NCBI GenBank assembly: GCA_937969485.1
Contig: CALBVQ010000198.1
Span: 1-5,648 of the forward strand
Length of the DNA stretch: 5,648 nt
Direction of reading: 5' to 3'
Origin: an uncultured Saprospiraceae bacterium
Lineage (GTDB): Bacteria > Bacteroidota > Bacteroidia > Chitinophagales > Saprospiraceae
Each line of letters opens with the position of its first letter. Position 1 is the stretch's first letter. Shown piece by piece: positions 1 through 5,089 of this stretch. A program made the translations under genes and the position numbers. Under the pieces are notes generated by a model. The model ran no database searches, had not been told where the DNA came from, and saw only the letters and a list, made by a program, of their open reading frames with translations.

Positions 1-11
1 AGTTTTTTTTT

Positions 12-76
12 AATTTCACTTCACAAGGGTGAAATTTTCCACTTAACAAGTGTGGATACTGCTTCACAAGTGCAGC
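12..76. repeat. Array of three tandem hairpins with a shared loop
   Basis: Three perfect hairpins follow one another with only 1-2 bases between them. Unit 1 has an 8-bp stem (12-19 with 29-36), unit 2 a 5-bp stem (38-42 with 52-56), and unit 3 a 4-bp stem (59-62 with 72-75). Each encloses a 9-base loop: TTCACAAGG (20-28), TTAACAAGT (43-51) and TTCACAAGT (63-71), consensus TTMACAAGK. The stem sequences differ between units but stay complementary, and the pair closing the loop is always C-G. The array starts 17 bases beyond the stop codon of the minus-strand barrel gene. A run of nine T lies to its left (3-11). For a minus-strand transcript that run would be an A tail, and no T run follows on the plus strand, so this is not a canonical intrinsic terminator. 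The role is unknown: a structured 3' UTR, a protein-binding repeat, or a palindromic mobile repeat are all possible. More units could lie left of the window. Confidence 0.8.
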
Positions 77-92
77 ATTAACGTACATCTAC

Positions 93-755
93 TTATTTTT
101 CTTTATTCTTGTTCCCAAGAGCAATCGCCATACCAAATTGAATACTTGAAGGCGTTGTTTTTAGTTTTGTTGGTTGGCTTCCGAAAGAAATGTGATCTCC
201 GACACTATTGAAGTCTCTTTGGTACTTAATGTCAAAGTGTACAATTTTCCAATCGAATCCTATTCCACCTTGAAAACCTGCTGAAATATTTTTTGAGTTA
301 ATCTCTAGATTGTTTAGATCAGAAAGGTCTGAATTTAGTTCTTGTATTAGGTGAAATACTGGTCCACCACCGATTCGGAAGTTCTTAATTCGTACTCCTG
401 CATTAATTGGCAAATCAATTTGTTGGAAATTTTCAGAGTAAGCTACAGGGTTATCAGTTTCAGCATTGAAATCCTGCACCACATAGTTTACATCGTATCG
501 AGTGTAAAGAGCTTCAGGTTGAAAATATATCCAACCGAAGTTGAACTGAGAATAAACCCCTACAGATTGAGAATTTGAGATACTACTTAACTCTAATTTA
601 TAATCAACTGACTTTCCAGCTGATACCAGATAAGTTGATTCTGTGTTTTGACCTTGGATTCCTGTTTGAAATCTTATTCCAAGATCAACTTGCGCATTTA
701 CTGAGCTAAAAGTAATAAACATAAATGCGATAAATAGTAAGCTTTGATATTTCAT
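93..755 (-). CDS. Outer-membrane beta-barrel protein, PorT/OMP_b-brl type
   Basis: A 220-residue protein predicted to be exported by Sec and to form a small barrel in the outer membrane. Residues 1-21 are a clear signal peptide: a Lys at position 3, a hydrophobic core, and V-N-A before the likely cut at Gln22. The rest alternates polar and apolar residues in short amphipathic stretches with Gly and aromatic residues, typical of Bacteroidota 8-10-stranded barrels. Recognisable blocks are FQQIDLP (110-116), a Gly-rich turn soon after it, and GGIGFD (163-168). The last strand (IQFGMAIAL) is followed by a Lys/Asn-rich tail, not a terminal aromatic residue, which is slightly unusual for a barrel. 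It is paralogous to the next minus-strand gene upstream. The ATG at 755 is chosen because it gives a complete signal peptide. Upstream is a poor AAGAGGAAA stretch, too far away for a normal ribosome binding site. Family membership is inferred from sequence character; no specific substrate or role can be assigned. Confidence 0.85.
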   Translation of the reverse strand: MKYQSLLFIAFMFITFSSVNAQVDLGIRFQTGIQGQNTESTYLVSAGKSVDYKLELSSISNSQSVGVYSQFNFGWIYFQPEALYTRYDVNYVVQDFNAETDNPVAYSENFQQIDLPINAGVRIKNFRIGGGPVFHLIQELNSDLSDLNNLEINSKNISAGFQGGIGFDWKIVHFDIKYQRDFNSVGDHISFGSQPTKLKTTPSSIQFGMAIALGNKNKEK

Positions 756-810
756 TCGTTATGAATTTTTTTGTTGTTTCCTCTTAGACTGTTATTTTTG
801 GTAATACCCC

Positions 811-919
811 CTAAAGTTATTTTCACTTTAGTCGTTCATTTACGAAAAATGAAAGAAAGGATGGTCATAAAAAGTAGCTGTGATGACCGTGAAGTATAGC
901 TCAAAGTGAATTTCTTTCA
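811..919 (-). promoter_or_regulatory. Cluster of inverted repeats upstream of barrel gene 1, possible structured leader
   Basis: Several complementary segments lie 56-164 bases upstream of the ATG at 755. They are a 7-bp hairpin CTAAAGT/ACTTTAG (811-817 with 825-831), a 7-bp hairpin TTCATTT/AAATGAA (835-841 with 847-853), a 9-bp pair (850-858 with 911-919), an internal hairpin GGTCAT/ATGACC (863-868 with 883-888), and an 8-bp pair TTCACTTT/AAAGTGAA (822-829 with 903-910). Some of these pairings exclude each other, and the 9-bp and 8-bp pairs interleave in pseudoknot order. Read on the minus strand they could form a switching leader, or they could be operators in DNA. The A/T bias makes chance pairing a real alternative. 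No known riboswitch consensus was recognised. Confidence 0.3.
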
Positions 920-983
920 AGCAGAAAAAAAATTAAAAAAAATGTGTATTTTTTTTTGCCAAAAAAGTGTGCAGCCCAATGAA

Positions 984-1015
984 TGTCGGCTACTTAGCAG
1001 TTTTTGTGTCGGCTA
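984..1015. repeat. Direct repeat TGTCGGCTA, two copies 23 bases apart
   Basis: TGTCGGCTA occurs at 984-992 and again at 1007-1015, inside the gene-free region and in a locally GC-richer patch of otherwise AT-rich DNA. The spacing is close to two helical turns, so a tandem operator for a dimeric regulator is conceivable, but there is no nearby start codon that it obviously controls. It could equally be a small local duplication. Confidence 0.4.
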
Positions 1016-1137
1016 TTTTGCATTAAAAAAATGTAGAATAGAATTGAAGTACGAAGAAAATTAATTGTGCTGCTAAAAAAGTAGATTATTGACTCAAAAA
1101 TTTAATAGTTGTTCAACTTAGAAATGCAAATCCTATG

Positions 1138-1159
1138 CCAAATTTAAGTTTGGTTTTTT
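1138..1159 (+). terminator. Weak terminator-like hairpin on the plus strand
   Basis: CCAAA (1138-1142) pairs with TTTGG (1149-1153) around a 6-base loop, followed directly by six T (1154-1159), the layout of an intrinsic terminator read left to right. The stem is short. No plus-strand gene is recognised upstream, so it is either chance, a guard against antisense transcription into the barrel gene at 1240, or the end of an unrecognised small RNA. Confidence 0.3.
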
Positions 1160-1239
1160 AATAATGTTTGCAAGTCGCTAGAATTAATGCGTGCAATTAA
1201 AGGAACAGAATGTCCCGTTTGAGTTATTAACTAATTGTA

Positions 1240-1893
1240 CTAAAATGCATAACCAACCCCAAGTTGGATACGGTTGTCATTGTTTTCGAATGTGTATTCT
1301 CTACCATCATATTGTATGGTATCACCAAATAATGTGGTGCTAAGCTCATATCTAAGATCAATTCTTAGCTTCCATACGTCAAAACCTATTCCACCTAGAT
1401 AGGAATATGTGAATTGTTGAGGGTCGAGATCGTAACCTTCGATTGTTCTCAATTCACTAACGTGAGAAATTGGCAGATGTCCACTAATTCCACCGTGGAT
1501 ATTAAACCAATCAAACTTAACTCCTAGCTGAAGCGGTACATCTAGCGTAGTATATTGCTCTTTGAGAAATTGATCTGCGTTTCCGTTCATTAGGTCTTCG
1601 ATTTTATAATCTACAGTTGCCGAATTTCCAAGTACTTCAAGTTGAAGAAATAATTTCCAAACAGTCAACCTTCCCCATAATCCAAAGTGGTACCCCCACT
1701 GAATATCATTCACGCTTATATTATAGTCGGGTTCATCTCTATCGTTAAACAATGTGATAATTCCAAAATCAGGATTTGCATAATCGTAGTTGCTTACACC
1801 AATTTTTACGCCTCCTTCAGCCTGAGCTTGAGCTTTCAGGCTTCCTATGGTTAGGAATGCTATTAAAATAAATAATCTACTATAACTTATCAT
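1240..1893 (-). CDS. Outer-membrane beta-barrel protein, PorT/OMP_b-brl type (paralogue)
   Basis: A 217-residue exported protein predicted to form a small outer-membrane barrel. The first roughly 22-24 residues are a signal peptide, with a hydrophobic stretch followed by L-K-A-Q-A-Q-A, which offers more than one signal peptidase I site. It ends in the strand RIQLGVGYAF (208-217), with the terminal Phe expected of a BAM-dependent barrel. Shared blocks with the gene at 93-755 are TLDVP (116-120 here, matching QIDLP 112-116 there), a Gly-rich GGISG turn, and GGIGFD (167-172 against 163-168). The offset is only four residues, so the two are collinear paralogues and probably arose by duplication. 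It is transcribed divergently from engB. No Shine-Dalgarno sequence precedes the ATG, as is common in Bacteroidota. Its role beyond being an outer-membrane protein is unknown; porins, adhesion or envelope-maintenance functions cannot be told apart from sequence alone. Confidence 0.87.
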   Translation of the reverse strand: MISYSRLFILIAFLTIGSLKAQAQAEGGVKIGVSNYDYANPDFGIITLFNDRDEPDYNISVNDIQWGYHFGLWGRLTVWKLFLQLEVLGNSATVDYKIEDLMNGNADQFLKEQYTTLDVPLQLGVKFDWFNIHGGISGHLPISHVSELRTIEGYDLDPQQFTYSYLGGIGFDVWKLRIDLRYELSTTLFGDTIQYDGREYTFENNDNRIQLGVGYAF

Positions 1894-1994
1894 ATTACAA
1901 ATATCACTAATATATCTCAGTTACAAAAAAATAGGCCAATAAATATTAAATGGCAGAGTCTTTGCACACAAACTAAGAAAGCATCTATGTATTA

Positions 1995-2042
1995 TATACT
2001 ATTAAGTGTCGCTGTACTCACAAACAAAAGCATAATAGTATA
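1995..2042. repeat. Perfect 10-base inverted repeat at the divergent promoter
   Basis: TATACTATTA (1995-2004) is exactly complementary to TAATAGTATA (2033-2042), with 28 bases between the arms. The right arm runs into the candidate -7 element of engB (2041-2048) and the spacer covers where a -33 element would sit. It could be an operator bound by a regulator spanning the promoter, or a hairpin in a minus-strand transcript. Its A/T-only composition apart from one C/G pair lowers its weight. Confidence 0.5.
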
Positions 2043-2072
2043 AATTTGCGTTCTAGATGTTATAATAGAACG
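2041..2072 (+). promoter_or_regulatory. Candidate engB promoter -7 element and adjoining hairpin
   Basis: TAAATTTG (2041-2048) matches all fixed positions of the Bacteroidota housekeeping -7 consensus TAnnTTTG. It lies about 40 bases before the engB start codon. No TTTG or TTG is found at the expected -33 distance, so the promoter is weak or depends on an activator. Directly after it, CGTTCTA (2049-2055) pairs with TAGAACG (2066-2072) around a 10-base loop, which would sit at the transcription start and in the short 5' leader. A GTGGAAAAG stretch before the ATG is a marginal ribosome binding site. Confidence 0.5.
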
Positions 2073-2089
2073 AATAAAAGTGGAAAAGT

Positions 2090-2695
2090 ATGCATATTGA
2101 TCAAGTTTATTTTAGTGGTTCATTCCCAAGTTACAGAGACACACCAAAAAATGGTGTGCCTGAATTCGCATTTATTGGGAGATCCAATGTAGGTAAAAGT
2201 TCTCTGATTAACATGCTAACCTCGCGTAAGGGAATAGCTATAGTAAGTAACACGCCCGGAAAAACTCAGCTCATAAACTATTTTCTTATTGACGATGGGT
2301 GGTATCTTGTAGATTTGCCGGGTTACGGTTATGCAAAATTAAGTAAGACTAAGAGGAAAGAGTTTCGGTTAATGATAGAGAACTTTTTAGTTAAGAAGGA
2401 AACAATAGTTTGTACATTCATTTTGCTCGATGTACGACATGACTTGCAAGCTTTAGACTTAGAATTCATTAATTGGTGTGGTGCTTCTCAATTGCCAATC
2501 GCCTTGATATTCACCAAGATGGATAAACTTAGACCAAATGAGAGAGAGAAGAATGTTGAACGGTTGAAGAAATCGTTGCTTGAGCATTGGGAGGCATTAC
2601 CCGAAGTTTTTCCGTCTTCCGCTGAAACATACGAGGGTAGAGATGATATCCTAGGGTATATACAGTCGATTTTGAGAACGCTAAATAAGAAATAG
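2090..2695 (+). CDS. engB: Ribosome biogenesis GTP-binding protein EngB (YsxC/YihA)
   Basis: A 201-residue cytoplasmic GTPase of the TRAFAC class needed for assembly of the large ribosomal subunit and generally essential in bacteria. All GTPase motifs are present in order: the P-loop G1 GRSNVGKS (30-37), G2 in TPGKTQ (55-60, Thr59 binding magnesium), G3 DLPGYG (75-80), G4 TKMD (142-145, guanine specificity) and G5 SSAE (176-179). DLPGYGYAK and the TPGKTQLINYF context are diagnostic of EngB and separate it from Era and EngA. The length matches the family norm of about 195-210 residues. The ATG at 2090 gives a short N-terminal strand of the expected size before G1. It is transcribed away from the barrel genes and is followed by a 139-base gap before the acyltransferase, so it is probably a separate or only loosely linked transcription unit. 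Nothing in the protein looks damaged or foreign. Confidence 0.97.
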   Translation: MHIDQVYFSGSFPSYRDTPKNGVPEFAFIGRSNVGKSSLINMLTSRKGIAIVSNTPGKTQLINYFLIDDGWYLVDLPGYGYAKLSKTKRKEFRLMIENFLVKKETIVCTFILLDVRHDLQALDLEFINWCGASQLPIALIFTKMDKLRPNEREKNVERLKKSLLEHWEALPEVFPSSAETYEGRDDILGYIQSILRTLNKK

Positions 2696-2707
2696 AAGAC
2701 TTAATCT

Positions 2708-2756
2708 AAGGTCTAGCAAGTTGCATATTGGTCCTTTTTTTTGGGCGTAAAGCCCA
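2708..2756 (+). terminator. Possible engB terminator with T8 tract and GC-rich hairpin
   Basis: Shortly after the engB stop, AAGG (2708-2711) can pair with CCTT (2733-2736) over an inner GCA/TGC hairpin, followed by eight T (2735-2742). This resembles an imperfect intrinsic terminator. A much cleaner hairpin, TGGGC/GCCCA with loop GTAAA (2742-2756), follows immediately after the T tract, in the wrong order for a standard terminator on this strand; on the minus strand it would be followed by an A tract. The pair may act together to end or attenuate transcription between engB and the acyltransferase gene. Confidence 0.35.
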
Positions 2757-2834
2757 CAAGAAATATTTATTAGTTATTAATTGAATACAAGATCGAAAAT
2801 CTAAAGCTTCAAATGCTTACATTTGCTGCAATCT

Positions 2835-4523
2835 ATGGCTGCACTATATCCACATATCATACCTGAAATTAAGGAATGGCCAATATATAAATTGAGCCAA
2901 AGGCGAAGCGAATTCGTTAACTCCATAGTGGAAAGGGTGGAGTCGCACTTCTCTCATAAGAGCACCAAGGAGATTGAAGATATGTTGTCCAAGACAATCT
3001 TTAAGGAAATAAAAAGATGTAAAGAAGATCCTTGGAAAGTTGATCCTAGTAATGAAGTGAAATACTGGCTAGGCCTTCGAAAAGAACTTAATGCGATAGT
3101 CACCGGGAGTGAGGATAGAGCTGCAAGACTGCAGTTATTCAGAAAGATATCTAATCGATATGCAGAGGAAATTGCTGGAAGTTTTAAGGAGAAGACCTTT
3201 TTAAGAGCTAGAAAATTTTTGTCATTTATTTTTAAACGTCTCTTAAACTCTGCAGCAGGAAAGAACCACCGAAGATTGTGGGGTTCTCAATATCAACTGT
3301 ATGAGCGCCTATTAGTTAAGGGGCCAGTTGAAAAAGTTCGCGAATTATCTAAGCACGGTACTGTTGTAATGGTGCCTACGCATTTTAGTAATTTAGACTC
3401 TATACTCATCGGTTATGCGGTTGATACCATAATGGGGCTCCCGGCATTTAACTATGGAGCGGGATTAAATCTTTATGATTTAGAGCTGGTTGCTTACTTC
3501 ATAAATCGTCTAGGCGCATATAAGGTAGACAGAAGAAAAAAGAACCCTATTTACCTAGATACTTTAAAAACGATGTCTCTTGAAGGAATACAATCGGGTG
3601 TAAATACATTGTTTTTTCCAGGTGGAACAAGATCAAGGTCTGGAGAGCTTGAGAAGTCACTTAAATTGGGCTTGTTGGGTACGGTGGTAGAAGCTCAGCG
3701 TGCTAGGCTTCAACAAGGTGAGACAAAGAAGATCTTTGTTGTGCCACTTATATTGAGTTATCACTTCGTACTGGAAAGTAAGTATCTTATAGAGCAGCAT
3801 CTCAAGATTACAGGGCAAGAACATTACCTAGGAAGTAAAGATGCAGCTAAGTCTTATAAGAATATTGTGAAGTTTTTATGGGATCTCTTTTCCCAAGGTA
3901 GTGAGATTTATCTGACTCTGGGTGAACCTATGGATGTGCTTGGAAATAGAGTTGATGATCAGGGCAAGTCATACGATAGTAAGAATAGTGAGGTTGATAT
4001 AAATGAGTATTTTGTGCTTGATGGTAATATTAATAAGAGCAAGCAAAGAGAAGAAGTTTATACCCAATTTTTGGCTGACAAAATTGTGGAGTCTTATCAT
4101 GACAATAATACGGTGTTGTCATCTCATGTAATTGCGTATACTCTCTTTGAAATGATACAGAAACGGTATCCGAATGAGAATATTTACGTCCTTGTAAACA
4201 AAGACCCTGAGGGTGAAAAGGTTGTCTATCAAGACTTTGTAAAAAGAGTAGAAGCTACTCAGAAGGTTCTAGTTGAGATGAACTTAAATATGAAAATTAA
4301 TATTACTAGTGCTATGAAGGGTGATGCAGATGAACTTATTTCAACTGGCATTAGCAACATGGGAGTATATCATACTAGAAAGCCAGTGAGAAAGGACGAG
4401 GACGGGGGAATATATAGTGAGGATTTGAAGTTGTTGTATTATTATCGAAATCGATTAGATCACTATGATCTAACACAGAAGGTCGATAAATTATTGAAGG
4501 AAAATTATCAAGAAGAAGAGTGA
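2835..4523 (+). CDS. PlsB-like glycerol-3-phosphate / lysophosphatidate acyltransferase
   Basis: A 562-residue acyltransferase of the PlsB/PlsC superfamily, predicted to transfer a fatty acyl chain to glycerol-3-phosphate or a related acceptor in phospholipid synthesis at the inner membrane. Numbered from the ATG at 2835, motif I is HFSNLD (183-188, catalytic H-x4-D), motif II is GAYKVDRR (227-234), motif III is FPGGTRSRSG (261-270, phosphate binding) and motif IV begins near Pro304 in VPLILSYHFVLE. Motif III blends the PlsC form (FPEGTR) with the PlsB form (EGGRSRTG). The large N-terminal helical region, NTVLSSHVIAYTLF (425-438) and YYYRNRL (535-541) near the end resemble PlsB-type proteins, so glycerol-3-phosphate acylation is favoured. 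No strong membrane-spanning helix is evident, so it may be peripheral. A TTG at 2823 would add four residues in the same frame; the ATG is preferred because ALYPHIIPEI is the expected N-terminus, and neither has a clear ribosome binding site. It overlaps the exonuclease gene by four bases. Confidence 0.88.
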   Translation: MAALYPHIIPEIKEWPIYKLSQRRSEFVNSIVERVESHFSHKSTKEIEDMLSKTIFKEIKRCKEDPWKVDPSNEVKYWLGLRKELNAIVTGSEDRAARLQLFRKISNRYAEEIAGSFKEKTFLRARKFLSFIFKRLLNSAAGKNHRRLWGSQYQLYERLLVKGPVEKVRELSKHGTVVMVPTHFSNLDSILIGYAVDTIMGLPAFNYGAGLNLYDLELVAYFINRLGAYKVDRRKKNPIYLDTLKTMSLEGIQSGVNTLFFPGGTRSRSGELEKSLKLGLLGTVVEAQRARLQQGETKKIFVVPLILSYHFVLESKYLIEQHLKITGQEHYLGSKDAAKSYKNIVKFLWDLFSQGSEIYLTLGEPMDVLGNRVDDQGKSYDSKNSEVDINEYFVLDGNINKSKQREEVYTQFLADKIVESYHDNNTVLSSHVIAYTLFEMIQKRYPNENIYVLVNKDPEGEKVVYQDFVKRVEATQKVLVEMNLNMKINITSAMKGDADELISTGISNMGVYHTRKPVRKDEDGGIYSEDLKLLYYYRNRLDHYDLTQKVDKLLKENYQEEE

Positions 4524-5062
4524 ATTTTATAGTATATGATCTAGAAGCAACTTGTTGGATGGGCAGACCACCAGGTGGAGTGAATGAAGTTATTGAAATT
4601 GGCGCTGTCAAGGTTAATCGCTATGGAGAGATTGTTGACAAGTTTAGTAAATTTATCAAACCTCATGTCAATCCTTATCTTTCACATTTTTGCACTAAGT
4701 TGACATCTATTACACAAAAGAATGTTGATCAAGCTGAGAAATTTGATAAGGTAGTTGCACAATTCCAAGAATGGATTAATATATGGGACGAAGAATATCT
4801 GCTATGTGCGTGGGGTGATGCTGATGTAAAATTGCTTAGAAGCGATTGTAATATTCACAAGCTTGATGACGAATGGCTTGTTCATAACCTTAATATCAAG
4901 AATCAATATCATAGCCTGATTAATGCCGCAAAGAAAACAGGATTGAAAGCTACCATTAAACGAGAGGGCTTTGAATTTACAGGCGTACAACATAGAGCTA
5001 TCTCAGATGCAGAGAACACAGCCAAGATATTTATTAAGTATGTTGATATGTGGCGTTTCTAA
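4520..5062 (+). CDS. DEDDh-family 3'-5' exonuclease, ERI-1/KapD type
   Basis: A 180-residue soluble nuclease predicted to remove nucleotides from 3' ends of RNA or DNA using two metal ions. The N-terminal ExoI motif is IVYDLEATCW (4-13), with acidic residues Asp7 and Glu9. The ExoII region is WGDADVKLL (98-106), where Asp102 (or Asp100) is the third metal ligand. ExoIII is HRAISDAENT (158-167), where His158 and Asp163 have the H-x4-D spacing of the DEDDh group. DLEATCW, VIEIGAV (24-30) and the WGD block resemble eukaryotic ERI-1/3'hExo and the bacterial KapD group more than DNA polymerase III epsilon or oligoribonuclease. The length fits a lone nuclease domain without SAP or other additions. 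The start is GTG at 4520, overlapping the acyltransferase stop as GTGA, with purine-rich AGAAGAAG just upstream inside that gene. Translation is therefore probably coupled. Its natural substrate is unknown. Confidence 0.9.
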   Translation: MNFIVYDLEATCWMGRPPGGVNEVIEIGAVKVNRYGEIVDKFSKFIKPHVNPYLSHFCTKLTSITQKNVDQAEKFDKVVAQFQEWINIWDEEYLLCAWGDADVKLLRSDCNIHKLDDEWLVHNLNIKNQYHSLINAAKKTGLKATIKREGFEFTGVQHRAISDAENTAKIFIKYVDMWRF

Positions 5063-5089
5063 AGCTCTATCCGATAGGAATTACCGCAG
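5063..5089. other. 27-base convergent gap without a clear terminator
   Basis: Only 27 bases separate the stop codons of the exonuclease (plus) and the phosphoribosyltransferase (minus). The gap contains CTATCCGATAG (5066-5076), an odd palindrome with a single central base, which would fold poorly as a hairpin, and no T tract on either strand. Transcripts from both sides may overlap, or termination may occur inside the opposing genes. Confidence 0.4.

Larger units (their letters stand above)
756..1239. other. 484-base gene-free region between the two barrel genes
   Basis: No convincing gene is present on either strand. The longest ATG-initiated plus-strand frame I found by eye is 40 codons (942-1064); it starts inside homopolymer runs, is rich in Cys and Phe by virtue of T runs, and has no ribosome binding site. 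The region is very AT-rich, with A and T tracts at 925-966. It contains a cluster of inverted repeats at 811-919, a 9-base direct repeat (984-992 and 1007-1015) and a weak terminator-like hairpin (1138-1159), listed separately. It must hold the leader and probably the promoter of the minus-strand barrel gene ending at 93, plus the 3' region of the one ending at 1240. Confidence 0.7.

Noticed and set aside
12..76. CRISPR array or integron attC interpretation of the left-edge repeats
   Set aside because: Units are 17-25 bases with 1-2 base gaps, so there are no spacers as in CRISPR, and no GTTRRRY core of attC sites is present.
351..578. Plus-strand 75-codon frame
   Set aside because: Antisense shadow of the barrel gene at 93-755, which has a signal peptide and a barrel pattern.
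849..899. Plus-strand 16-codon frame
   Set aside because: Too short, and it lies over the inverted repeats upstream of the divergent gene; no support as a peptide.
949..966. T-run GCC A-run palindrome as an intrinsic terminator for the gene at 1240-1893
   Set aside because: The stem is almost wholly A-T, arises from homopolymers, and lies more than 270 bases beyond the stop codon.
942..1064. Plus-strand 40-codon frame in the gap between the barrel genes
   Set aside because: It starts inside A/T homopolymers, has no ribosome binding site, and its composition (Cys, Phe, Lys) simply reflects T and A runs.
4375..4611. Minus-strand 78-codon frame
   Set aside because: Antisense to the acyltransferase end and exonuclease start, both well supported by motifs.
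4802..4993. Minus-strand 63-codon frame
   Set aside because: Antisense to the exonuclease, covering its ExoII and ExoIII regions.
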